Shown piece after piece: positions 22,560-29,737 of a stretch of 64,000 nt of DNA. Both the position numbers and the translations under genes were made by a program. Position 1 is the first letter of the stretch. Each line of letters starts with the position of its first letter. The notes under the pieces are model-generated. The model was not told the DNA's origin. It saw only the letters and a list, made by a program, of their open reading frames with translations, and did not search any database. The DNA is from Planomonospora sp. ID82291 (GTDB lineage Bacteria; Actinomycetota; Actinomycetes; Streptosporangiales; Streptosporangiaceae): assembly GCF_015711645.1 (NCBI RefSeq), contig NZ_JABTEX010000001.1, forward strand, positions 992,001-1,056,000. The letters run 5' to 3'.

Positions 22560-24236
22560 GTGAAAACTCCCCCCGAGGGCGCGACGACCAGCCGCCGGGG
22601 CTTCCTCGGCCTGGTGGGACTCAGCGCGGTCGCCGCCGCGAGCGGCGGCCTGCTCAGCGCCTGCTCCACGCCGAGCGGCCCGCGGCCCGGCTCCGGCGGC
22701 GCCACCGCGGCCGCTCTCGACAAGCTGACCGCGCAGGTGCCGACGCACATCCCCTACGCGGGCGTCACCCCCGACATCCCCGGGCAGAACGGCGCGCCCG
22801 GCGGCTTCACCACGTATCCCTCCCCCCTCGTCGACGCGATCACCGCCAAGCCCGGCAAGGGCGGCCACTACAAGGCCATGACCCCGCTGTGGGGCCCGCT
22901 CCCGCCGCCGCTGGGCGAGAACGCCTACTTCGACGCCGTCAACGCCGACCTCGGCGCGACCATCGAGTTCAACATCCTCGACGGCATGACGATCATCGAG
23001 AAGATGAACGCGATCATCGCCGGCGGCGACGTCGTCGACATCACGATGATCCCGAGCTGGACCGTCAACCAGATCCCGCAGTTCGGCGAGGCCGTCGGCC
23101 GGCTCTTCGAGGACCTCACGCCCTACCTGCAGGGCGACGCCGCCAAGAAGTACCCGCTGCTGGCCAACATCGCCACCGACGCCTGGAAGTGGGGGATCTT
23201 CAACGACAAGCTGACCGGCATCCCCGGCAGCTACACCTTCCCGATGGGCGTGGTGCTCCTCTACCGCAAGGACCTGTTCGACGAGAACGGCTGGACCGCC
23301 CCCAAGAGCGCCGACGAGATGCTCGCCCTGGGCAAGGAGGTCAACGACCCCAAGAAGAAGCGCTGGGCCTTCGGCGACATCAAGCTGATGGCCTACCAGA
23401 TCTTCCGCGCCCCCAAGGAGTGGACGCTCAGCGGCGGCAAGCTGGTCCACCGGTACGAGACGCCGGAGTTCGAGGCGGCGGTCGAGTTCATGCGCAAGCT
23501 CTACGAGGGCAAGCTGATCCACCCCGACATCGTCAGCAGCAAGGGGGCCAACGGCAAGGAGCTGTTCAAGGCCGGCCAGGTCCTCATCACCCAGGACGGC
23601 TTCGGCGGGTGGAAGGAGATGCTGGAGCAGATGCTCCCCACCAAGCCCGACTTCTGGATCGAGGCGCTGCCGCACTTCGGCCACGACGGGGGCGCCCCCG
23701 GCTACCACAAGAACGAGGAGCCGGGGCAGTACACCTTCATCAAGAAGGGCCTGGCCAAGGAGAAGGTCGAGGAGATCCTCTCCCTGCTGAACCACCTGGC
23801 CGCGCCGTTCGGCACGCAGGAGCACATGCTGTCCGTCTACGGCGTCGAGGGCAAGCACTACACCAAGACCGAGGCCGGAGCCCCCAAGCGGACCGAGCTC
23901 GGTCTCAAGGAGGCCCCGCCGACCTACTTCTTCCTCAGCGGCCGGCCCGACGCGATCACCGAGAGCGAGCTGCCCCGGTACGTGGAGACCGCGGCCACCT
24001 GGTACAACGAGGCCGCCAAGCACTGGGCGCCCAACCCGCACGAGGGCATCCGGATCCAGCGGCCCGCGGAGTACGCCGCCCTGGAGCAGCCGACCGAGGA
24101 CAAGATCCAGGACGTCGTCCGCGGCCGCCGCCCGCTCAGCGAGCTGTCGAAGGTCGTCGACGAGTGGCGCAAGGACGGCGGCGACAAGAGCCGCGAGTTC
24201 TACATGAAGGTGCTGCAGGACAACGGCCGTGCTTGA
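22560..24236 (+). CDS. Extracellular solute-binding lipoprotein of a CUT1/LplA-like sugar importer
   Basis: 558 residues. The N-terminus has a Tat-type SRRGFLGLVG followed by a lipobox LLSAC (lipidated Cys35), so it is a Tat-exported lipoprotein anchored outside the membrane. The large family-1 binding-protein fold and the length of about 560 fit LplA/YtcQ-type proteins that bind oligosaccharides. GTG at 22560 follows GAAGGGAA. The stop overlaps the start of the first permease gene by eight bases. It is the first gene of the three-gene importer operon, with ROK operator A upstream. Confidence 0.88.
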   Translation: MKTPPEGATTSRRGFLGLVGLSAVAAASGGLLSACSTPSGPRPGSGGATAAALDKLTAQVPTHIPYAGVTPDIPGQNGAPGGFTTYPSPLVDAITAKPGKGGHYKAMTPLWGPLPPPLGENAYFDAVNADLGATIEFNILDGMTIIEKMNAIIAGGDVVDITMIPSWTVNQIPQFGEAVGRLFEDLTPYLQGDAAKKYPLLANIATDAWKWGIFNDKLTGIPGSYTFPMGVVLLYRKDLFDENGWTAPKSADEMLALGKEVNDPKKKRWAFGDIKLMAYQIFRAPKEWTLSGGKLVHRYETPEFEAAVEFMRKLYEGKLIHPDIVSSKGANGKELFKAGQVLITQDGFGGWKEMLEQMLPTKPDFWIEALPHFGHDGGAPGYHKNEEPGQYTFIKKGLAKEKVEEILSLLNHLAAPFGTQEHMLSVYGVEGKHYTKTEAGAPKRTELGLKEAPPTYFFLSGRPDAITESELPRYVETAATWYNEAAKHWAPNPHEGIRIQRPAEYAALEQPTEDKIQDVVRGRRPLSELSKVVDEWRKDGGDKSREFYMKVLQDNGRA

Positions 24237-25251
24237 CAACGCCGAAAGGTCCGGAAAGGACGCGAGCACCGGGCCGGCGGGTGACCTGACCTCACCCGCC
24301 GGCACCGGCGCTCCCGCAAAGCGGAGCAGGACCAGCGAGAAGCCTCCGCTGGGCAGCCGGCTGAGGCGCGACTGGCAGCTGCTGCTGATGACCGTGCCCG
24401 CGGTCGGGCTGCTGGCGGTGTTCCACTACATCCCGACGCTCGGCAACGTGATCGCCTTCCAGGACTACTCCCCCCACGTCGGGATCGCGGAGAGCCCCTG
24501 GATCGGCTTCGCCAACTTCCAGTGGCTGCTCACCGACCAGAGCTTCTGGGACGCCACGCTGAACACGCTCACCATCACGGCGTTCCAGCTGGTGTTCTAC
24601 TTCCCGCTGCCGATCCTGCTGGCGATCCTGCTCGACAGCGTGATGAACCCCCGCATCCGGCTGTTCGTGCAGAGCATCGTCTACATGCCGCACTTCTTCT
24701 CCTGGGTGCTGGTCGTCACGCTGTTCCAGCAGATCCTGGGCGGCGCGGGGCTGATCTCCCAGCTGCTGCGCGCCAACGGCTACGACGGCGTCGACCTCAT
24801 GACCGACCCGGACACCTTCCTGCTGCTGGTGACGGCGGAGTCGGTGTGGAAGGACGCCGGCTGGGGGACGATCATCTTCCTGGCGGCGCTGGCGGCCATC
24901 AACCCGCACCTGTACGAGGCGGCGGCGGTGGACGGCGCCGGCCGGTGGCGGCGGATCTGGCACATCACCCTGCCCGGCCTGCGCCCGGTCATCGTGCTGC
25001 TGCTCATCCTCCGCCTCGGCGACGCGCTCAACGTCGGCTTCGAGCAGTTCTTCCTCCAGCGCGACGCGGTGGGCCGGGAGGCCGCGGAGGTGCTGGACAC
25101 CTTCGTCTACTGGCGCACGCTCGTCACCGGGGAGTGGAGCTACGGCGCCGCGGCCGGCCTGGTCAAGGGCGTGGTCGGCCTGGTCCTCATCCTCGTGGCC
25201 AACAAGGTCGCCCACCGGTTCGGCGAACAGGGAATCTACAAACGATCATGA
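24229..25251 (+). CDS. ABC sugar importer permease, LplB-like
   Basis: 340 residues, six predicted membrane segments after a 45-residue cytoplasmic N-terminus. The EAA loop that contacts the ATPase is EAAAVDGAGRWRRIWHITLPG. It resembles LplB/MalF-type CUT1 permeases. GTG at 24229 overlaps the binding-protein gene and its TGA overlaps the next ATG (ATGA), giving a translationally coupled trio. No ATPase gene is nearby; in actinomycetes a shared MsiK-type ATPase usually energises such importers. Confidence 0.9.
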   Translation: MLDNAERSGKDASTGPAGDLTSPAGTGAPAKRSRTSEKPPLGSRLRRDWQLLLMTVPAVGLLAVFHYIPTLGNVIAFQDYSPHVGIAESPWIGFANFQWLLTDQSFWDATLNTLTITAFQLVFYFPLPILLAILLDSVMNPRIRLFVQSIVYMPHFFSWVLVVTLFQQILGGAGLISQLLRANGYDGVDLMTDPDTFLLLVTAESVWKDAGWGTIIFLAALAAINPHLYEAAAVDGAGRWRRIWHITLPGLRPVIVLLLILRLGDALNVGFEQFFLQRDAVGREAAEVLDTFVYWRTLVTGEWSYGAAAGLVKGVVGLVLILVANKVAHRFGEQGIYKRS

Positions 25252-26144
25252 GTACACGCCCCGCATGGGAGGAAGCGCCGAGTCTGCCGGGCAGGCTGGC
25301 CAAGGGCCTGACCCTGTCCTTCATCGCATTCGTCGTCCTCTTCCCGATCTACATCGTGGTGCTCACCAGCCTGTCCCCCGCCCACGCGGTGAACGAGGCC
25401 GGCGGCCTGGTCGTGGTGCCCAACGGGTTCTCCTTCGCCGCCTATCAGGAGCTGTTCTCCGGCGGCGTGGTCAGCCGGTCCGTGCTGGTGAGCCTCGGCA
25501 TCACCGCGGTGGGCACGGCGGTGAGCCTGCTCTGCACGGTGCTCGCGGCCTACGGCCTGTCCCGGCCGGGCTCGCTGTTCCAGCGGCCGCTGCTGTTCAT
25601 GATCCTGCTGACGTTCCTGTTCACGCCGGGCATGATCCCCAGCTACCTGATGGTCAAGTCGCTCGGCCTGATCGACAGCTACTGGTCGCTGATCCTGCCG
25701 GGTGCGATCAACGCGTTCAACCTCGTGGTGATGCGGGCCTTCTTCATGAACATCCCGGAGGACGTGCCCGACAGCGCGCGGATCGACGGGGCGAGCGAGT
25801 TCCGCATCCTGACCCGGATCATCCTGCCGATGTCCAAGGGCGTCACCGCGGTCATCGGCCTGTTCTACGCCGTGGGCTACTGGAACGCCTTCTTCAACGC
25901 GATCCTGTACATCAACGACAACACCAAATGGCCGCTCCAGCTGGTGATGCGCCAGTACGTCCAGCAGGGTCAGTCGCTCACCCTCGGCTCGGCGGTGGAC
26001 ACCTCCGTCGGCGGCGCGCTCCCGCCCAACCTGGCCATCCAGATGGCCATCGTCGTGCTCGCCCTGCTCCCGGTGCTGTTCGTCTACCCCTTCGTCCAGA
26101 AGCACTTCACCAAGGGCGTCATCATCGGCGCCGTCAAGGGCTGA
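25248..26144 (+). CDS. ABC sugar importer permease, LplC-like
   Basis: 298 residues with six membrane segments and an EAA-type loop in the variant SARIDGASEFRILTRIILPM. Starts with ATG at 25248 inside the ATGA overlap with the upstream permease. It ends TKGVIIGAVKG, typical of LplC/MalG-type subunits. Last gene of the operon; a hairpin follows at 26158. Confidence 0.9.
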   Translation: MSTRPAWEEAPSLPGRLAKGLTLSFIAFVVLFPIYIVVLTSLSPAHAVNEAGGLVVVPNGFSFAAYQELFSGGVVSRSVLVSLGITAVGTAVSLLCTVLAAYGLSRPGSLFQRPLLFMILLTFLFTPGMIPSYLMVKSLGLIDSYWSLILPGAINAFNLVVMRAFFMNIPEDVPDSARIDGASEFRILTRIILPMSKGVTAVIGLFYAVGYWNAFFNAILYINDNTKWPLQLVMRQYVQQGQSLTLGSAVDTSVGGALPPNLAIQMAIVVLALLPVLFVYPFVQKHFTKGVIIGAVKG

Positions 26145-26157
26145 CCCTCCCCGGCCG

Positions 26158-26186
26158 CCCGGCGCCGCTCCCCTCGCGGCGCCGGG
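26158..26186 (+). terminator. Terminator of the LplABC-like operon
   Basis: Perfect 11-bp stem CCCGGCGCCGC (26158-26168) with its complement at 26176-26186 and a 7-base loop, 13 bp after the stop. The following 150 bp up to the vapB promoter hold nothing I can name. Confidence 0.75.
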
Positions 26187-26345
26187 CCCCGCCGCACGCT
26201 CCGGTGCGCCGCCGTACGGCGTGCGGTTCCCGGAGAGCGGCCACGCCGCGTGGGGCACCTGGACCAAGAAGTACAGCGGTGCGCACTCGCCCTCCTCGGG
26301 CAGCCTCGCCTTCACCGGTCACCCTTCCTGTCGACGATGGCTATG

Positions 26346-26360
26346 TACAATATGTTTGTA
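26346..26360. promoter_or_regulatory. Candidate vapBC operator/promoter
   Basis: An AT-rich stretch with the inverted repeat TACAA-N5-TTGTA, 25 bp upstream of the vapB start; TACAAT could also serve as a -10 box. Autoregulation by VapB-VapC binding to such palindromes is usual for the family. Confidence 0.55.
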
Positions 26361-26385
26361 TGTGACCAACATCAGGAGGGAAAGC

Positions 26386-26619
26386 ATGACCGTCACCCAG
26401 ATCGACATCGACGACGAGGCCCTCGCCGAGGCCATGCGCATGCTCGGCACCACCACGAAGAAGGACACCGTGAACGCGGCCCTGCGGGAATACGTCGCCC
26501 GCGTCAAGCGCATCGAGGCGCTGGAGAAGCTCTCCGCCCGAGCGGCACGCGGGGAGTTCGACGAGGCCGTCGCCGCCCACGAGAAGGCCAAGCAGGCGCG
26601 GAAGGACGCCTTCTCTTGA
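26386..26619 (+). CDS. vapB: VapB-type antitoxin (DUF2191-like ribbon-helix-helix)
   Basis: 77 residues. N-terminal MTVTQIDIDDEALAEAMRML plus TTTKKDTVNAALREYV is the DNA-binding part of DUF2191/VapB antitoxins; the C-terminal acidic/basic helix would wrap the toxin. ATG at 26386 follows AGGAGGG. The stop overlaps the TTG start of the PIN-domain toxin (TTGA). GC is slightly lower than in the flanking sugar genes. Confidence 0.9.
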   Translation: MTVTQIDIDDEALAEAMRMLGTTTKKDTVNAALREYVARVKRIEALEKLSARAARGEFDEAVAAHEKAKQARKDAFS

Positions 26620-27026
26620 CGGGCTACCTCATCGACGCCTCCGCGCTGTGGCACCTGTTCCGCACACCGGAGACGCAGGAGGCATGGGCGGATCGGATCA
26701 CTTCCAGAGCGCTGAGCATCTGTGAACCCACCCGGACCGAGTTCCTCTACTCGGCGACCGGCCCCGACCACCGGGACGAGCTGGAGACCGAACTCAACGA
26801 CCTCTGCCGACTCGCCGCCGTTCCCAAGAACGCCTGGCGCTGGGTCGAGCAGGCACAGTACAAACTCACCCTGAAGGGGCAACATCGCTCAGCAGGAGCG
26901 ATCGACCTCCTGCTCTGCGCCACCGCCGTCCACCACGGGCTCACCCTGCTGCACGTCGACAACGACTTCGTCACGGTCTCCGCGGTCATGACCGAGCTCC
27001 GGCAACGGGACATCCGTTTCCCCTGA
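26616..27026 (+). CDS. vapC: VapC-type PIN-domain ribonuclease toxin
   Basis: 136 residues with the acidic PIN-domain quartet: LIDASAL (first Asp), PTRTEFLYS (Glu), AIDLLLCATA (Asp) and HVDNDF (Asp). It should cleave RNA, often tRNA, when not held by VapB. The TTG start at 26616 is set by the TTGA overlap with vapB; no other start suits the DAS motif. Convergent with the hydrolase gene beyond 27170. Confidence 0.9.
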   Translation: MTGYLIDASALWHLFRTPETQEAWADRITSRALSICEPTRTEFLYSATGPDHRDELETELNDLCRLAAVPKNAWRWVEQAQYKLTLKGQHRSAGAIDLLLCATAVHHGLTLLHVDNDFVTVSAVMTELRQRDIRFP

Positions 27027-27107
27027 TCCTCCGCTCCCGTCACCCCGGATCGGGCCGGAACCCGCCCACCGGGTGGAGCCTCGCCGCCGGTTCCGGGCTC
27101 GACGGCG

Positions 27108-27145
27108 GGCCGTACGAGGTCCGGTCACCCCCACCCCGTACGGCC
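27108..27145. terminator. Possible bidirectional terminator between vapC and hydrolase gene
   Basis: GGCCGTACG (27108-27116) and its complement CGTACGGCC (27137-27145) flank a 20-base loop between convergent stops at 27026 and 27170. The long loop makes it less certain. Confidence 0.4.
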
Positions 27146-27169
27146 GTGCACCCGGCGTCACGAACCGGA

Positions 27170-28486
27170 TCACCTATTGACCGTGACCTCCGGGTAGCGC
27201 GCGGAGGCCCGGTCGAGCAGCGGCCGCGACCGCCCGCGCAGGTGCAGGTCGAAGAAGGCCCCGACGTACTTCCGGGTGATCTCCAGCGAGCGGGCGCCGG
27301 GGAGCGTGCCGAACATCTCCTCGTCCTTGATCACGTCGGCCAGGAGCGGCGCGTAGTCGGTGAGGGCGTTGTGACCCATGCCCTTGACCGTCACCCAGCG
27401 CTTCCAGCCCGTCATGTTCCCCCAGTCCCGTCCCCAGGTCGGGTCGGCCCCGCCCTGCGCGTGGAGCTCGCCGGCCCCCAGCAGCATGAACGGCTTGCGG
27501 AGCCCCGTGCCGGGGATCGGGATCCAGAAGGTGCCGTCCATGTTGACCCCGGCGCGCACCCGGGGATCGGTGAGCATGGTGTGCGTGGCGCTGTTGCCGC
27601 CCAGGGAGTGGCCGGCCATGCCGATCCGGGACCGGTCGATCAGCCCGGCGTGCTCCCAGGCGGGCCTCTTCCCGGTCAGCCGGTCGAGCACGAAAGATAC
27701 GTCCGCCGCCCGGACCCGGGTGCTCTTCTCACCGAACGCCGAGGTGCCCCCGGACGCACAGGTGGTGCACGGGACGGTGTGCCCGTCCGGGAAGGTGGTG
27801 GGGGACTCGTGCGTGTGGTCGATGCCCACCACCGCGTAGCCCCGGCTGGCCAGGTCCTCGGACAGGGCCGTCAGCGAGCTGCGGGGCATGCCGAAGCCGG
27901 GCGAGAGCACCACGAGGGGCAGGCCGCGCCGCCGTCCGAGCGGCGCCGCGCCGGTGACCGCGGTGGTCCGCGCCCCGGCCATCGCCGCCGCCACCTCGGG
28001 CCCGGCGCCCTGCTCCTTCAGCAGCAGCTCCGCCTCCTTCGCGGTCATGTACGGCGCCCGCGCCCCCTTGGCGGTCCTGGCCGGGTACCAGATGGAGACC
28101 ATGAGCTCGCGGGGCTTCCCCGCCGCCCAGGGGTCGGTGCGCGAGCCGTCCACCAGGTGCAGCGTGGTCGTGCCCACCGCGTGCGGGCCGGTCGGCCGGG
28201 GCAGGGCGAGTCCCGGGGCCCGGTCCGGCGCCGCTGCCGGGGTCGGCGCTCCGGCCGCGGTCGGCGCTTCGGCCTGGTACGGCGCGGCGGCCTGGTACGG
28301 CGCGGCGGCCTGGTACGGCGCGGCGGCGGAGATCGGGGCCGGCGCTCCGGCCGGATACGGCGCGGCGGCGGAGATCGGGGCCGGCGCTCCGGCCGGATAC
28401 GGCGCGGCGAGCGCGGCGGCGGGCGTGGCGAGAACGAGGAGCGCGGCGGCGGCGGCGAGCGCCCCGCGACGTGGTGATCGTGACAT
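27170..28486 (-). CDS. Secreted alpha/beta hydrolase, PAF-acetylhydrolase/lipase-like
   Basis: 438 residues. Signal peptide (about 1-30, ending AALAA), a tandem-repeat linker (about 30-95: APAPISAAAPYPAG and AAPYQ units), then an alpha/beta-hydrolase domain with nucleophile elbow GHSLGGNSA, an Asp in GVNMDGTF, and His in KGMGHNAL. The fold and the ELMVSIWYPAR start resemble the PAF acetylhydrolase/polyester-hydrolase-like secreted lipases of actinomycetes. The ATG at 28486 (MSRSPRRG) follows GAAGGTGG and is preferred over an upstream one at 28537. Substrate unknown: an ester or lipid. Confidence 0.85.
   Translation of the reverse strand: MSRSPRRGALAAAAALLVLATPAAALAAPYPAGAPAPISAAAPYPAGAPAPISAAAPYQAAAPYQAAAPYQAEAPTAAGAPTPAAAPDRAPGLALPRPTGPHAVGTTTLHLVDGSRTDPWAAGKPRELMVSIWYPARTAKGARAPYMTAKEAELLLKEQGAGPEVAAAMAGARTTAVTGAAPLGRRRGLPLVVLSPGFGMPRSSLTALSEDLASRGYAVVGIDHTHESPTTFPDGHTVPCTTCASGGTSAFGEKSTRVRAADVSFVLDRLTGKRPAWEHAGLIDRSRIGMAGHSLGGNSATHTMLTDPRVRAGVNMDGTFWIPIPGTGLRKPFMLLGAGELHAQGGADPTWGRDWGNMTGWKRWVTVKGMGHNALTDYAPLLADVIKDEEMFGTLPGARSLEITRKYVGAFFDLHLRGRSRPLLDRASARYPEVTVNR
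28240..28405 (-). repeat. In-frame tandem repeats in the hydrolase linker
   Basis: Three 15-bp units encode AAPYQ (about 28265-28325) and two 42-bp units encode the SAAAPYPAGAPAPI stretch (about 28326-28405). All units are multiples of three and extend the spacer between signal peptide and catalytic domain. Confidence 0.8.
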
Positions 28487-28597
28487 GGCACCACCTTCGC
28501 GGCACCCCGGCGGCCTGCGCTTCGACCGAAAAGGCACCCGGCCGGTACGACTTTCGAAGATCCCCCTCCGCCGAAGGTCGCAGCCGCGGTGCTCCGG

Positions 28598-28921
28598 TCA
28601 CGCCTCCCCGGCCGCGTCCCCCCCGAGGGCGGCGCGCATCCGGGCGATCTCGGCCTGAAGGTCGCGGACCTGCTGCTGGAGGTCGAAGATGCGGCGGACG
28701 GCGGGCAGGGTCATGCCCTCGTCGATGAGGTGGATCGCGTCCTGCAGGCTGCCGATCTCGTGGCGGCTGTAGCGCCGCTGCCCTCCGGCCGACCGGGTGG
28801 GCCGGACCACCTCGTGCTCGTCGAGACGCCGCAGGAACGCCTGCTGCACCTGGAGCATGTCGGCCACCTGGCCGACGGAGTACAGCGGAGCGTGCTCGTC
28901 CTCGAACGGCAGGCGTGCCAT
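28598..28921 (-). CDS. hspR: MerR family regulator, HspR-like
   Basis: 107 residues. MerR-type winged HTH: YSVGQVADMLQVQQAFLRRLDEHEVVRP followed by RRYSRHEI, then a coiled-coil (FDLQQQVRDLQAEIARMRAAL). HspR proteins repress heat-shock genes in actinomycetes. It lies directly downstream of an hsp20 gene in the same direction, with a GAGGAG site before the ATG. A 16-bp hairpin between the two genes could lower read-through. I did not find an intact HAIR element, so the HspR name is by similarity and context. Confidence 0.8.
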   Translation of the reverse strand: MARLPFEDEHAPLYSVGQVADMLQVQQAFLRRLDEHEVVRPTRSAGGQRRYSRHEIGSLQDAIHLIDEGMTLPAVRRIFDLQQQVRDLQAEIARMRAALGGDAAGEA

Positions 28922-28955
28922 CGTCGTCTCCTCGATCGGTGTCGCGGGATGAGCC

Positions 28956-28993
28956 GACGGGGCGGGCGCCGCCTTCGCGGCGCCCGCCCCGTC
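28956..28993 (-). terminator. Hairpin between hsp20 and the merR gene
   Basis: Perfect 16-bp stem GACGGGGCGGGCGCCG (28956-28971) and complement (28978-28993) closed by a CCTTCG loop. It follows the hsp20 stop by 20 bp on the minus strand, so it may be a terminator or partial attenuator. Confidence 0.75.
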
Positions 28994-29012
28994 ACGGCCG
29001 GCCTCGGGCGGG

Positions 29013-29465
29013 TCAGGCCTTGATGGACCTCTGGTCGGCCTGGTCGAGCTTCTGGATCTCGACCTTGCGCGGCCGGGCCCTCTCCAGGACCGGGATGCGC
29101 ACGGCCAGGACGCCGTTGGAGTAGGCGGCGTCGATCTTCTCCCCGTCGAGGTGCTCGGAGAGGTAGACGCGGCGGGTGAAGGTGCCCATCGGGCGCTCGC
29201 GGACGAACAGGCGGTCGTCCTCGCCGTACTCCTCCTCGCGGCTCGCGCTCACGGTCAGCACGCCGCGGTCGACGGTGACCTCGATGGAGTCGGGGTCGAC
29301 GCCCGGCAGGTCGAACGTGAGGAGCACGTCGTCCTTGCGGCGGACGCCGTCCAGCGGCATGGCCCCGCGCGCGGCGTTCTCGCCCCAGCCGAGCGTCTGG
29401 CGTGCGATCCGGTCGAACTGACGGTCGAACTCCTGAACGAACGGGTCGATCGACGTCAGCAGCAT
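29013..29465 (-). CDS. Hsp20/alpha-crystallin small heat-shock protein
   Basis: 150 residues with the alpha-crystallin domain (about 42-135): DDVLLTFDLPGVDPDSIEVTVDRGVLTVSA, then the G-V-L motif in SNGVLAVRIPV, and an I-x-I-like tail. An ATP-independent holdase that keeps unfolding proteins soluble. ATG at 29465 is preceded by GGAGGTGG. A clear promoter lies 70-100 bp upstream. The downstream MerR/HspR-like gene suggests feedback control by heat stress. Confidence 0.92.
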   Translation of the reverse strand: MLLTSIDPFVQEFDRQFDRIARQTLGWGENAARGAMPLDGVRRKDDVLLTFDLPGVDPDSIEVTVDRGVLTVSASREEEYGEDDRLFVRERPMGTFTRRVYLSEHLDGEKIDAAYSNGVLAVRIPVLERARPRKVEIQKLDQADQRSIKA

Positions 29466-29533
29466 CGGTAACCACCTCCGTTGGGACTGGCAGGGTTCCT
29501 CAATTCCTGCTTCCTGGAAACCTCACACTTCAT

Positions 29534-29562
29534 TTATAAATTACTCGCAAGCCGAGATGCAA
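29534..29562 (-). promoter_or_regulatory. Promoter of hsp20
   Basis: On the minus strand, TTGCAT (29557-29562) and TTATAA (29534-29539) are separated by 17 bp, a near-ideal vegetative promoter in an unusually AT-rich pocket. Two GCAAG half-sites (ACTCGCAAG and GATGCAAG on the plus strand) overlap it and might be degenerate HspR half-sites. Confidence 0.65.
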
Positions 29563-29630
29563 GCAGGGCGGGGAGGTTTTACCGTCCGCCGCCGGAGCGG
29601 ATCCGCCGCGCTCCGGACCGGCGGGAACCC

Positions 29631-29671
29631 GGCGGTTCTCCGGGCGGCTCGACGCCGCCCGGAGAACCGCC
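29631..29671. terminator. First of two back-to-back hairpins after the secreted GH3 gene
   Basis: Perfect 18-bp stem GGCGGTTCTCCGGGCGGC (29631-29648) with complement at 29654-29671, loop TCGAC. Confidence 0.8.
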
Positions 29672-29714
29672 GAGGACTCCGCCGTCGCCTTCGGAGGCGA
29701 CGGCGGAGTCCTCG
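29671..29714. terminator. Second back-to-back hairpin after the secreted GH3 gene
   Basis: Perfect 19-bp stem CGAGGACTCCGCCGTCGCC (29671-29689) with complement at 29696-29714, loop TTCGGA. It begins on the last base of the first hairpin, 24 bp downstream of the GH3 stop. Confidence 0.8.
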
Positions 29715-29737
29715 GATCGGTTACCCGGTGCGTCCCG

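Noticed and set aside
26187-26340. Possible coding remnant just before vapBC
   Set aside because: A short frame reading VRFPESGHAAWGTWTKK has no recognisable family, no ribosome site and unconvincing codon use; not enough to call a pseudogene.
29478-29570. Intact HAIR element upstream of hsp20
   Set aside because: Only half-site-like GCAAG repeats are present; the inverted CTTGAGT/ACTCAAG pair is absent.
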